This document shows positions 10,076 to 18,004 of a DNA stretch of 64,000 nucleotides, piece after piece. This stretch comes from Streptomyces sp. Root431. GTDB lineage: Bacteria > Actinomycetota > Actinomycetes > Streptomycetales > Streptomycetaceae. The notes under the pieces were generated by a model. That model was not told the origin of the DNA. It did not search any database and saw only the letters and a program-made list of their open reading frames with translations. The DNA is taken from positions 363,166 through 427,165 of the forward strand of contig NZ_LMEI01000001.1 of assembly GCF_001426585.1 (NCBI RefSeq), read 5' to 3'. The position numbers and the translations under genes are program-made. How positions within the stretch are numbered: the first letter of the stretch is position 1; every line of letters starts with the position of its first letter.

Positions 10076-11170
10076 TCAGTCCTTCGGCGCGCGCCGGTTC
10101 AGGGCCGAGCGGCTCACCCAGTACGTGATGATCACACCCCAGAACAGGGGCGTGCCGAATCCGCTCACCACCCCCGAGTCGAAGGACCACAGGCCGAGCG
10201 AGACGAGCGAGTAGAGACCGAGCAGCCCGACGGCCCCGGCCATGAACAGCACGGGCCGGCAGTTGCGCGCCACGAGGAGCAGCGGGCGGCGCAGCCTGGC
10301 CGGCACCCGGCGCGACATCCACACCGCCCACCCGGTCCAGGCGCCGACGAGCACGGCCCCGCCGAGCAGGAGCGGGACGGCCGCGTCGCCCCAGGTCGCG
10401 CGGTCGGGGATCGAGACGACGGCGACGGCGGAGGCGACGAAGCCGACGAGCGCCACCCAGCGGGCCCCGGCCGCGGTGTTCCAGGCCATGGCCTCCAGGT
10501 TGTAGCGGGCCTTGCGGTCGTCGATGTCGAGCGCGGCGGAGGCCACGAAGCCCTCGGCGGCCTGCGTCCAGGCCCCGCGCCGGAACCAGCGGCGCCGCAG
10601 CCGCAGCAGCGAGAGGTTGTTGTGGGCCTCGCTGCTCTGCGGGTTGAGCCGCAGAGCCGCCTCGTACGCCCGCTGCGCGGTGGCGTGGTCGCCCCGGCGC
10701 TGGGCGGTCAGGCCCACCAGGAAGTGCGCCGCGTCCTCCTCGGGGCCGAGGGAGACGGCGGCCCGCGCCGCCTCGTACGCCTCGAACGTGAGCATCGGGG
10801 TGCGGGCGTGCTCGGCGTGTTCGGCGAGGGCGGTGCCGAGCGCGTAGTGGCTGCCCCAGTACTGCGGGGCGATCGCGACGGCGCGCCGGGCGGTCGTCTC
10901 GGCCTCCGGGAACCTCTTCAGGCCCAGCAGGATCTGGACGCGCATCAGCCAGCCCATGAGCAGCTCGGGCCGGGCGCCCAGCGCCTGGTCCACGGCGGCC
11001 AGGGCGGCCTGTCCGTCGCCGGCCCGGTGGTGGCAGCGGGCGAGCAGGACGAGGGCGTCGGCGTCCTCCGGGTCGGTCGCCAGGTGCTGGGCGACGAGCG
11101 CCCCGGCCTGCTCGTACCGTCCGGTGTCGTACAGCGCCTCGGCGCGCAGGAGCGCGTTCGGGGTGGTCAC
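10076..11170 (-). CDS. Tetratricopeptide-repeat membrane protein
   Basis: The first 190 of 364 residues are TPR helices (ALYDTGRYEQAGALVAQHL, HYALGTALAEH, AYEAALRLNPQSSEAHNNL). Four hydrophobic segments follow: WVALVGFVASAVAVVSI, VPLLLGGAVLVGAWTGWAVWM, VLFMAGAVGLLGLYSLVSLGL and LFWGVIITYWVS. The TPR part is therefore probably cytoplasmic and tethered to the membrane. The GTG start overlaps the stop of the AAA ATPase gene by four bases (GTGA), which implies translational coupling and a shared complex. I know of no assigned function. Confidence 0.88.
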   Translation of the reverse strand: MTTPNALLRAEALYDTGRYEQAGALVAQHLATDPEDADALVLLARCHHRAGDGQAALAAVDQALGARPELLMGWLMRVQILLGLKRFPEAETTARRAVAIAPQYWGSHYALGTALAEHAEHARTPMLTFEAYEAARAAVSLGPEEDAAHFLVGLTAQRRGDHATAQRAYEAALRLNPQSSEAHNNLSLLRLRRRWFRRGAWTQAAEGFVASAALDIDDRKARYNLEAMAWNTAAGARWVALVGFVASAVAVVSIPDRATWGDAAVPLLLGGAVLVGAWTGWAVWMSRRVPARLRRPLLLVARNCRPVLFMAGAVGLLGLYSLVSLGLWSFDSGVVSGFGTPLFWGVIITYWVSRSALNRRAPKD

Positions 11171-12489
11171 AGCTTGCGCTTCCGCTTCAGGTAGGCGAGG
11201 AGGTCGTCGTACAGCCCGCCCTCGTTGGCGAACATCGCGACGTTCCGGGCGGCAGCGAACCACGGCTCCGTGGACGGCTTGATCTGCTTGGCCGCGCCGA
11301 GGAGGTCCTTGGTGGTGATCAGGCGTACGGCGCCGCTGCGGGCGGAGTCGAGGAGCGCGGCCTCGGCGGCGGTCTCGCAGAGGTGCGCGAGGTCGGCGCC
11401 GGAGAAGTCCTCGGTGACCTTGACGAGCTTGCCGAGGTCGATGGCCTCGATGGGGCGCTCGCGCAGGTGGTAGCGGAGGATCGCCTCCCGGGCGGCGGCG
11501 TCCGGCGGCAGCACGAGGAGGGTCCGGTCGAGGCGGCCGGGGCGGCGGAGCGCGATGTCCACGTCCCAGGGCACGTTGGTGGCGGCGAGCACGAAGACGC
11601 CCTCGTTGCCGGCGCCGCTCGCGATGCCGTCGAGCTCGGTGAGGAGCTGGTTGACGACGTTGCGCAGACCGCTGTGGTGCGTACGGGAACGCTTGGCGCC
11701 GAGGGCGTCCAGCTCGTCGAGGAAGACGACGCAGGGGGCCTGGCGACGGGCCGTCTCGAAGATGTCGTGGATGTTCTTCTCGGAGGCCCCGATCCACATG
11801 TCGAGGACGTCGGAGAGCGAGACGGTGAGGAAGTTCGCGCCGAGCTCGCCCGCGACGGCCCGGGCGATGAAGGTCTTGCCGCAGCCGGGCGGCCCGTACA
11901 GGAGCAGTCCGCCGCGCAGCGACTTGCCGTACAGCCTGCGCAGTTCGGGATTGCGCATGGGGGCGAGGAAGGCGGCCTCCAGCCGGTCCTTGACCTCCTC
12001 CATGCCGCCGACGTCGGCGAGGCGTACGGCTCCGGGGGCGTCGACGTCCCAGGCGGCGGCGTCCCCGGCGGCACCCTCGCCGTCGGCGGCCTGCGGGTCC
12101 TCCAGGAAGCGCGGCCCGACGAGGTCCTGGACCTGCTGCTCGGCGGCGGCCCAGTCGAAGGCGGGGGCGGGAGCGGGGGCCTCGGGCGCTTCGGCCGCGG
12201 GCGCCTCGGGAGCCGCGGGCGTCTCGGCGGCGGGAGGCGTCACCGGGGGCACCACAGGAGACACCACGGGCGGCGCCACGGGCGGCATGCCCATCGCCCG
12301 CATCATCAGCGCACGGGCGGCCGCGTCCCCGGGCGCGTGCTGGAGGGCGACGGCCGCCTCCGCGACGGCCTCCTCGTTGCGTCCCTCGGAAAGGAGCAGC
12401 TCGGCGAAGTGGAGGCGCAGGGGTACGTCACCGGGAGCGGCGGCAACGGCGGTGCGCAGACTGCGGATCAGAGGGGACTCGTCGGCCAT
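11167..12489 (-). CDS. AAA-family ATPase with N-terminal TPR-like segment
   Basis: This is a 440-residue protein. Residues 1-68 look like two TPR helices pairs (FAELLLSEGRNEEAVAEAAVAL), followed by a Pro/Ala-rich linker to about residue 110. A single Cdc48/FtsH-type AAA module follows, with Walker A GPPGCGKT at 199-206, Walker B VVFLDELDALG, sensor 1 AATNVPW and arginine-finger RRPGRLDRTLLV. It has no protease domain, so it is likely an unfoldase or remodelling ATPase. Its stop overlaps the start of the TPR membrane protein. A TAGGGT hexamer six bases before the ATG indicates a leaderless transcript. Confidence 0.9.
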   Translation of the reverse strand: MADESPLIRSLRTAVAAAPGDVPLRLHFAELLLSEGRNEEAVAEAAVALQHAPGDAAARALMMRAMGMPPVAPPVVSPVVPPVTPPAAETPAAPEAPAAEAPEAPAPAPAFDWAAAEQQVQDLVGPRFLEDPQAADGEGAAGDAAAWDVDAPGAVRLADVGGMEEVKDRLEAAFLAPMRNPELRRLYGKSLRGGLLLYGPPGCGKTFIARAVAGELGANFLTVSLSDVLDMWIGASEKNIHDIFETARRQAPCVVFLDELDALGAKRSRTHHSGLRNVVNQLLTELDGIASGAGNEGVFVLAATNVPWDVDIALRRPGRLDRTLLVLPPDAAAREAILRYHLRERPIEAIDLGKLVKVTEDFSGADLAHLCETAAEAALLDSARSGAVRLITTKDLLGAAKQIKPSTEPWFAAARNVAMFANEGGLYDDLLAYLKRKRKL

Positions 12490-12495
12490 GCGGCC

Positions 12496-12501
12496 ACCCT
12501 A
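12496..12501 (-). promoter_or_regulatory. -10 element of leaderless AAA ATPase transcript
   Basis: TAGGGT on the minus strand is followed by GGCCGC and then the ATG of the AAA gene. A six-base gap puts the transcription start at or next to the ATG, and no ribosome site is present. Confidence 0.6.
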
Positions 12502-12569
12502 TGAAGCTCCCCGGGTCGGCCGTCCACCGGGTTCCGGCAAAAAGGGCCGTCCGGCAAGAACGCCATCCG

Positions 12570-12575
12570 TACACT
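12570..12575 (+). promoter_or_regulatory. -10 element of leaderless transcript for the gene at 12583
   Basis: TACACT followed by seven bases and ATG. There is no purine-rich ribosome site in the gap, so the mRNA probably begins at the start codon. Confidence 0.6.
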
Positions 12576-12582
12576 GCGCCGG

Positions 12583-12987
12583 ATGAGACGGGACGGCGCG
12601 CTGCGCAAGCTGACGGTGGACGGCACGACGTGGCTCTGGAACGTCCGCCACCGCCACCCCGACTGCCGTACGGTCCTCACCCTGCGCCGTGCCGAGACCC
12701 GGCACGCCCAGCTCCGCCTGGTCTTCCGGGACCTGCCGGGCCGCATCGTGGCCGGCTACCCGATGGGCCTCGGCGAGGTGGCGGCCGTCGGGGGTGGTTG
12801 GCTCAACCTCAACGAGCCGGGTGTGGTGCGCCGTTTCCTCGAAGAGGCCCTGGCCCGCGACCTCGTCCCCACCGCACACGGGCAGACGGAAGAGGACGGA
12901 TGGCAGCTCTTCGACACCCTGACGGCGACAGAAGCCCCGCAGGCCGACCAGGGCCTGTCCGACCCTGACCCGCCGGACAGGCCCTAG
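12583..12987 (+). CDS. Hypothetical protein, 134 residues
   Basis: I do not recognise a characterised family. The protein begins MRRDGALRKLTVDGTTWLW, has alternating beta-strand patterns (WNVRHRHP, TVLTLRRA, QLRLVFRD) in the first 80 residues, a short helix near VVRRFLEEALARDLVP and a Pro/Asp-rich tail. It is soluble, with no signal peptide. Third-position G/C bias and the leaderless promoter directly before the ATG support a real gene. It is transcribed divergently from the AAA ATPase and convergently with rsmE, six bases from its stop. Confidence 0.75.
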   Translation: MRRDGALRKLTVDGTTWLWNVRHRHPDCRTVLTLRRAETRHAQLRLVFRDLPGRIVAGYPMGLGEVAAVGGGWLNLNEPGVVRRFLEEALARDLVPTAHGQTEEDGWQLFDTLTATEAPQADQGLSDPDPPDRP

Positions 12988-12993
12988 CTCCAG

Positions 12994-13737
12994 CTAGCTC
13001 CAGCGGCCGGTGCGCCCCAGGACGAGCGCCGTCGCCGCCGTGCCCGCCGTGGAAGTGCGCAGGACGCTGCGGCCCAGCCGGTACGGCTTCGCCCCGGCCG
13101 CCTCGAAGGCCGCGAGCTCGTCCGGGGAGACCCCGCCCTCAGGGCCGACGATCAGCACGATCGAGCCCTTCGCGGGCAGTTCGGCGGTGGCCAGCGCGCC
13201 CGACGGATGCGCGCGGTCCTCGTGCAGGACGGCGGCGAAGTCGGCGGTGGCGAGGAGCGCGGCGAGCTGCTTGGTCGTCATCAGGTCGGCGACCTCGGGG
13301 AAGCGGGTGCGCCGCGACTGCTTGCCCGCCTCGCGGGCGGTGGAGCGCCACTTGGCGAGCGCCTTGAGGCCCCGGTCGCCCTTCCACTGGGTGATGCAGC
13401 GGGACGCGGCCCACGGCACGATCGCGTCGACCCCGGTCTCCGTCATGGTCTCCACGGCGAGTTCGCCCCGGTCGCCCTTGGGCAGCGCCTGGACGACGGT
13501 GATCCGCGGCGACTCCTCGGGGTCCTCGTGCACCTCGGCGACCCGCACGGTCAGCTGGTCCTTGCCCTCGGCGGCGAGCACCACGCACTCGGCCCAGCGG
13601 CCCCGGCCGTCGGCGAGGACGAGCTCCTCGCCCTCGTGCAGCCGCTTCACGGAGACGGCGTGCCGGCCCTCGGGCCCGTCCAGGAGGAAGCTCCCGGGGC
13701 CGGGGACGGTGTCGACGACGAAGACGGGTGCGGTCAT
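12994..13737 (-). CDS. rsmE: 16S rRNA (uracil1498-N3)-methyltransferase RsmE
   Basis: RsmE methylates N3 of U1498 in helix 44 of 16S rRNA. The 247-residue protein has the PUA-like N-terminal domain (HAVSVKRLHEGEELVLADG) and a C-terminal SPOUT knot with GPEGGVSPDELAAF, YRLGRSVLRTSTAG and TAATAL, which forms the SAM-binding trefoil. ALPKGDR and RCITQWKGDRGLKALAKW match family blocks for substrate contact. The ATG overlaps the stop of the nitronate monooxygenase gene (ATGA), so it is translationally coupled to it. Confidence 0.96.
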   Translation of the reverse strand: MTAPVFVVDTVPGPGSFLLDGPEGRHAVSVKRLHEGEELVLADGRGRWAECVVLAAEGKDQLTVRVAEVHEDPEESPRITVVQALPKGDRGELAVETMTETGVDAIVPWAASRCITQWKGDRGLKALAKWRSTAREAGKQSRRTRFPEVADLMTTKQLAALLATADFAAVLHEDRAHPSGALATAELPAKGSIVLIVGPEGGVSPDELAAFEAAGAKPYRLGRSVLRTSTAGTAATALVLGRTGRWS

Positions 13738-14816
13738 GAGGCGCTCCTGTGGGCCAGGTCGGAGAGTGCGGTGTCGAGTTCGGCGGCCAGGACCTCGACG
13801 AGCTGCCCGGCGGGGAGTTCGCGGGCGAGACGGTGACCCTGCCCGGCCCACAGGGCCATGCCCTGGGCGTCGCCGGAGGTGGCGGCGGCCTTGCGGAGCG
13901 GGGCGGTGAGGTGGTGGACCTCGGGGTAGGCGGCGGGGGCGTACGGCCCGTGCTCGCGCATGAAGCGGTTGACGAGTCCGCGCGCGGGACGCCCGGAGAA
14001 GGCCCGGGTGAAGGCGGTCCGCGTGAAGAGCGGATCGGTCAGGGCCCGCTTGTGCAGCGGGTGCGCGCCGGACTCGGGGCAGCCGAGGAAGGCGGTGCCG
14101 AGCATGGCGGCGTCGGCCCCGGCGGCGAGGGCGGCGGCGATCTGCGCGCCGCGCATGATCCCGCCGGTGGCGACGACCGGCAGCGCGACGCTCTCGCGGA
14201 CCTGGGTGACGAGGGCGAGGAGCCCGGTCCCCGGGGTGCCGTCGTCGGCCGGGTCGTCGCGGTACGTGCTCTGGTGGCCGCCGGCCTCGGCGCCCTGGAC
14301 GCAGACGGCGTCGGCACCGGCCCGCTCGGCGGCGACGGCGTCCTCGGCGGAGGTGACCGTGACGAGCGTGAACGTTCCGGCGCGGGCGAAGGCGGCGAGC
14401 GTCTCCGGCGCGGGACAGCCGAAGGTGAAGGAGACGACGCGGACCGGGTCGTCCAGGAGGATGGCCAGCTTGGCGTCGTAGCCGTCGTCGCGGCAGTCGT
14501 CGGCCTCGCCGAGGGAGGTCTCGTACCAGGTCGCCTCGCCGGCGAGCTGGTGGCGGTAGACCTCGACGGCGGCGGGGTCGGCGTGCGGGCCGCCCTGCGG
14601 CATGAAGAGGTTGACGCCGAAGGGGCGCGAGGTGAGCCCGCGCACCCGCTTGATCTCCTGGTACAGCCCTCCGGCCGTCTTGTACCCGGCGGCCAGGAAG
14701 CCGAGCGCACCGGCCTCGCAGACGGCCCCGACGAGCTCGGGACAGGAAGCGCCACCCGCCATGGGGGCCTGCACGATCGGATGCCGAAAGAGATCGTTCA
14801 GTGCGGTGGTGGACAT
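13734..14816 (-). CDS. Nitronate monooxygenase (2-nitropropane dioxygenase family)
   Basis: This is a 360-residue FMN-dependent TIM-barrel oxidoreductase that oxidises alkyl nitronates such as propionate-3-nitronate. Family blocks are PIVQAPMAGGASCPELV at the N terminus, GVNLFMPQ, VQGAEAGGHQST (the His proposed as catalytic base is in GGH) and the phosphate-binding VVATGGIMRGAQIAAALAAGADAAMLGTAFL. It is coupled to rsmE by a four-base overlap. AACGAT lies six bases before the ATG, one mismatch from the TAnnnT pattern, so it may also be leaderless. Neither gene explains the other's role. Confidence 0.9.
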   Translation of the reverse strand: MSTTALNDLFRHPIVQAPMAGGASCPELVGAVCEAGALGFLAAGYKTAGGLYQEIKRVRGLTSRPFGVNLFMPQGGPHADPAAVEVYRHQLAGEATWYETSLGEADDCRDDGYDAKLAILLDDPVRVVSFTFGCPAPETLAAFARAGTFTLVTVTSAEDAVAAERAGADAVCVQGAEAGGHQSTYRDDPADDGTPGTGLLALVTQVRESVALPVVATGGIMRGAQIAAALAAGADAAMLGTAFLGCPESGAHPLHKRALTDPLFTRTAFTRAFSGRPARGLVNRFMREHGPYAPAAYPEVHHLTAPLRKAAATSGDAQGMALWAGQGHRLARELPAGQLVEVLAAELDTALSDLAHRSAS

Positions 14817-14905
14817 ACGGGCATCGTTTCATGACGGATCCGGCGGGCCGAATCGGTACGAGGTCCGTACGTCAGGTAGGGAAGAGCGGCAGCCGCCGGG
14901 TACGG

Positions 14906-14943
14906 AAAAGGGCGGCACCCGTGAACCACGAGTACCGCCCTCT
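14906..14943 (-). terminator. Intrinsic terminator after hrcA-dnaJ
   Basis: On the minus strand AGGGCGG and CCGCCCT form the base of a long hairpin extended by an ACTCGTG/CACGGGT stem with G-U pairs and a three-base loop, followed by TTTT. It lies 19 bases after the dnaJ stop. Confidence 0.8.
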
Positions 14944-14961
14944 TTGCTCTCCGAGCCTTGC

Positions 14962-16098
14962 CTACCGCCCGTTGAAGGCGTCCTTCAGGCGCGAGAACAG
15001 GCCCTGCTGACCGGGCTGGAACTGCCCGGTGGGCCGCTCCTCGCCGCGCAGCTTGGCCAGCTCGCGCAGGAGCCGCTCCTGCTCCGCGTCGAGCTTGCCC
15101 GGGGTCTGCACCTCGACGTGCACGATCAGGTCGCCCCGGCCGTTGCCCCGCAGGTGCGTGACGCCGCGGCCGTGCAGCGGGACCGACTGGCCGGACTGCG
15201 TGCCCGGCCGGATGTCGATCTCCTCGATGCCGTCGAGGGTCTGCAGCGGCACCTTCGTGCCGAGCGCGCCCGCCGTCATCGGGATGGTCACCGTGCAGTG
15301 CAGGTCGTCGCCGCGCCGCTGGAACGTCTCGTGCGGGATCTCGTGGATCTCGACGTACAGGTCGCCGGCCGGGCCACCGCCGGGGCCGACCTCGCCCTCG
15401 CCGGCGAGCTGGATCCGGGTGCCGTTGTCGACACCGGCCGGGATCTTGACGGTGAGGGTGCGGCGGGAGCGGACCCGGCCGTCGCCCGCGCACTCGGGGC
15501 ACGGGGTCGGGACGACGGTGCCGAAGCCCTGGCACTGCGGGCAGGGCCGGGAGGTCATGACCTGGCCCAGGAAGGACCGGGTGACCTGCGAGACCTCGCC
15601 GCGGCCGCGGCACATGTCACACGTCTGCGCGGAGGTGCCGGGCGCGGCACCCTCACCCGAACAGGTGGTGCAGACGACGGCCGTGTCGACCTGGATGTCC
15701 TTGGTGGTGCCGAAGGCCGCCTCGTTGAGGTCGATCTCCAGGCGGATCATCGCGTCCTGGCCGCGGCGGGTCCGCGAGCGCGGACCGCGCTGTGAGGCCG
15801 TGCCGAAGAAGGCGTCCATGATGTCGGAGAAGTTGCCGAAGCCACCCGCGCCGAAGCCGCCCGCGCCGCCCCCGCCGGAGGCCGAGAGCGGGTCGCCGCC
15901 GAGGTCGTAGACCTGCTTCTTCTGCGGGTCCGAGAGGACCTCGTAGGCGGCGTTGATCTCCTTGAAGCGTTCCTGCGTCTTCGGATCGGGATTCACATCC
16001 GGGTGCAGCTCGCGCGCGAGCCTCCGGAAGGCCTTCTTGATCTCGTCCTGGGAAGCGTCGCGGCGCACGCCGAGTACGGCGTAGTAGTCCGTGGCCAC
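14962..16098 (-). CDS. dnaJ: Chaperone DnaJ (HrcA-linked copy)
   Basis: DnaJ is the Hsp40 co-chaperone that stimulates DnaK ATPase. All type I elements are present in the 378 residues: J domain with HPD in ELHPDVNPD, a Gly/Phe-rich stretch, and four zinc-finger repeats CTTCSGEG, CDMCRGRG, CPQCQGFG and CPECAGDG. The C-terminal substrate-binding domains and the tail complete it. The GTG start directly abuts the hrcA stop, so both are one operon under CIRCE/HrcA control. Streptomyces usually carry a second dnaJ in the dnaK operon under HspR, so this is probably dnaJ2. Confidence 0.96.
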   Translation of the reverse strand: MATDYYAVLGVRRDASQDEIKKAFRRLARELHPDVNPDPKTQERFKEINAAYEVLSDPQKKQVYDLGGDPLSASGGGGAGGFGAGGFGNFSDIMDAFFGTASQRGPRSRTRRGQDAMIRLEIDLNEAAFGTTKDIQVDTAVVCTTCSGEGAAPGTSAQTCDMCRGRGEVSQVTRSFLGQVMTSRPCPQCQGFGTVVPTPCPECAGDGRVRSRRTLTVKIPAGVDNGTRIQLAGEGEVGPGGGPAGDLYVEIHEIPHETFQRRGDDLHCTVTIPMTAGALGTKVPLQTLDGIEEIDIRPGTQSGQSVPLHGRGVTHLRGNGRGDLIVHVEVQTPGKLDAEQERLLRELAKLRGEERPTGQFQPGQQGLFSRLKDAFNGR

Positions 16099-17118
16099 TT
16101 ACGACTCCGCCAGGATCTGTCCGACGTAACGTGCCACTGCGCGTACCGCTCCCATCGTTCCGGGGTAGTCCATGCGGGTCGGTCCGACCACGCCGAGTTT
16201 GGCGACTGCTTCGCCGCCCGAACCGTAGCCGACCGAGACGACGGACGTGGAGCTCAGCCCCTCGTGGGCGTTCTCGTGCCCGATGCGTACGGTCATGCCC
16301 GATTCCTTGGCCTCGCCGAGCAGCTTGAGGAGCACGACCTGCTCCTCCAGAGCTTCCAGGACGGGCCTGATCATCAGGGGGAAGTCGTGTCCGAAGCGGG
16401 TGAGATTGGCGGTGCCGCCGATCATCAGCCGCTCCTCGTGCTCCTCCACGAGCGATTCGAGGAGGGTCGCGAGCACGGTCGAGACCGTGGCGCGGTCCTC
16501 GAGCTCCTCGAAGGACTCGGGGAGGTCCTGCACCAGCTGCGGCACGTCGGCGAACCGGCGGCCGACGACCCGGCTGTTGAGCCGGGCCCGCAGGTCGGCG
16601 AGGGAGGTCTCGCCGAAGGGCGCGGGGCAGTCGATGACGCGCTGCTCCACCCGGCCGGTGTCCGTGATGAGCACGAGCATCAGGCGGGCCGGGGCCAGCG
16701 CGAGCAGCTCCACGTGCCGGACGGTCGAGCGGGTCAGCGAGGGGTACTGGACGACGGCGACCTGCCGGGTCAGCTGCGCGAGCAGCCGGACCGTGCGCCC
16801 GACGACGTCGTCGAGGTCGACGGCTCCGTCCAGGAAGTTGTGGATCGCGCGCCGCTCGGGCGTGGACAGCGGCTTGACGCCGGCCAGCCGGTCGACGAAG
16901 AGGCGGTAGCCCTTGTCGGTCGGGATGCGTCCGGCGCTGGTGTGAGGCTGGGCGATGTAGCCCTCCTCCTCCAGCACGGCCATGTCGTTGCGGACCGTGG
17001 CGGGCGAGACGCCGAGCTTGTGGCGCTCGGTGAGCGCCTTCGAGCCGACCGGCTCCTCCGTCCCGACGTAGTCCTGGACGATGGCGCGCAGCACCTCGAG
17101 TCTGCGTTCGCTGAGCAT
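16099..17118 (-). CDS. hrcA: Heat-inducible transcription repressor HrcA
   Basis: HrcA binds CIRCE operators and represses chaperone genes until heat stress titrates GroEL. The 339-residue protein begins with the winged-helix [28 protein letters not shown] and [34 protein letters not shown], followed by the HrcA regulatory domain ending in [21 protein letters not shown] sequence. I chose the ATG at MLSERR, which has GGAGG eight bases upstream; the longer frame would begin before it without support. It carries its own CIRCE element 45 bases upstream, so it is autoregulated with dnaJ. Confidence 0.96.
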   Translation of the reverse strand: MLSERRLEVLRAIVQDYVGTEEPVGSKALTERHKLGVSPATVRNDMAVLEEEGYIAQPHTSAGRIPTDKGYRLFVDRLAGVKPLSTPERRAIHNFLDGAVDLDDVVGRTVRLLAQLTRQVAVVQYPSLTRSTVRHVELLALAPARLMLVLITDTGRVEQRVIDCPAPFGETSLADLRARLNSRVVGRRFADVPQLVQDLPESFEELEDRATVSTVLATLLESLVEEHEERLMIGGTANLTRFGHDFPLMIRPVLEALEEQVVLLKLLGEAKESGMTVRIGHENAHEGLSSTSVVSVGYGSGGEAVAKLGVVGPTRMDYPGTMGAVRAVARYVGQILAES

Positions 17119-17162
17119 CGTGCGCACCTCCGCCTGTCGTCGTCGTTCCGGTTGCTCCGGAT

Positions 17163-17189
17163 TTGGCACTCACCCTGCCCGAGTGCCAG
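17163..17189. promoter_or_regulatory. CIRCE operator of hrcA-dnaJ
   Basis: TTGGCACTC, nine bases, then GAGTGCCAG: the arms match as an inverted repeat at 8 of 9 positions, with the standard N9 spacer. Consensus is TTAGCACTC-N9-GAGTGCTAA. It lies between the likely hrcA promoter and its ATG, where HrcA would block transcription. Confidence 0.93.
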
Positions 17190-17202
17190 CAATCCCCCGG
17201 CC

Positions 17203-17233
17203 AGTGTACGGCGGCGGACAACGCTCCTGGCAA
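17203..17233 (-). promoter_or_regulatory. Likely hrcA-dnaJ promoter
   Basis: On the minus strand TTGCCA and TACACT are separated by 19 bases. The predicted start falls just upstream of the CIRCE element, the arrangement expected for HrcA repression. Confidence 0.5.
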
Positions 17234-17253
17234 GGAGGCGGGGGCGCACCGGC

Positions 17254-17259
17254 TAGCGT
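17254..17259 (+). promoter_or_regulatory. -10 element of leaderless MBL hydrolase transcript
   Basis: TAGCGT, then CGCCCC, then ATG. The six-base gap and lack of a ribosome site point to a leaderless mRNA. Confidence 0.6.
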
Positions 17260-17265
17260 CGCCCC

Positions 17266-17994
17266 ATGGACGTCGATTGGGAAGCGTACGGCTGGGAGCG
17301 GTTGGCGGACGGAGTGGGCAGGCGCCGCCTGCCCGGCTGGGACGCCACGGTGGGCCTGGTCGTGGGCGCGAAGGCGCTGCTGCTGTACGACACGGGCTCG
17401 ACGCTCGCGGAGGGCGCCGAGCTGCGGGGGCAGATCTCGGCCCTGACGGCCGGCCGGAGAGTGACGCACATCGCACTGAGTCACCCGCATTTCGACCACG
17501 TCTTCGGTACCGCGGCCTTCGCGGGCGCGGAGGTCTTCGGCGCGGTCGGGGTGGACGAGCTCCTCGGCCGGGAGCGGGACCGGGAGGCGCTGCGCGCCGA
17601 CGCGGTACGGCACGGGGTCGGGGCGCGGGAGGCGACGGAGGCCGTCGACGTCCTCGTGCGCCCGCGGCACGTGGTCTCCGGCGAGTGGACGCTCGACCTG
17701 GGCGGCCGGCAGGTGCTCCTGGCGAACGTCGGCCCCGGCCACACGGGCCACGACCTGGCGCTCTTCGTGCCCGGGGAGCGCGAGGTCGTCTTCTGCGGGG
17801 ACCTGGTGGAGGAGTCGGGCGAGCCGCAGGCCGGCCCGGACGCGATCCCGTCCCGCTGGCCGGACGCCCTGGACCGGCTGCTCTCGCTCGGCGGCGAGGA
17901 CGCGGTGTACGTACCGGGCCACGGGGCGGCGGTCGACGCCACGTACGTACGGACACAGCGCGAGGAACTGGCACGCCGCTTCGCCGTGTCATAA
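17266..17994 (+). CDS. MBL-fold metallo-hydrolase
   Basis: The 242-residue protein has the metallo-beta-lactamase zinc motif SHPHFDHVFGTAAF (H-x-H-x-D-H) at about residues 70-83, the second-site histidine in NVGPGHTGHDLALF, the bridging Asp in VVFCGDLVEESG and a C-terminal VYVPGHGAAVDATYV. It resembles glyoxalase II-like or generic hydrolases; the substrate is not evident. It is leaderless and precedes the DUF3097 gene, whose -10 overlaps this gene's stop codon. Confidence 0.88.
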   Translation: MDVDWEAYGWERLADGVGRRRLPGWDATVGLVVGAKALLLYDTGSTLAEGAELRGQISALTAGRRVTHIALSHPHFDHVFGTAAFAGAEVFGAVGVDELLGRERDREALRADAVRHGVGAREATEAVDVLVRPRHVVSGEWTLDLGGRQVLLANVGPGHTGHDLALFVPGEREVVFCGDLVEESGEPQAGPDAIPSRWPDALDRLLSLGGEDAVYVPGHGAAVDATYVRTQREELARRFAVS

Positions 17995-17997
17995 CCT
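17992..17997 (+). promoter_or_regulatory. -10 element of leaderless DUF3097 transcript
   Basis: TAACCT overlaps the TAA stop of the MBL gene and lies seven bases before the ATG of the DUF3097 gene. No ribosome site precedes that ATG. Confidence 0.55.
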
Positions 17998-18004
17998 CGC
18001 CCAA

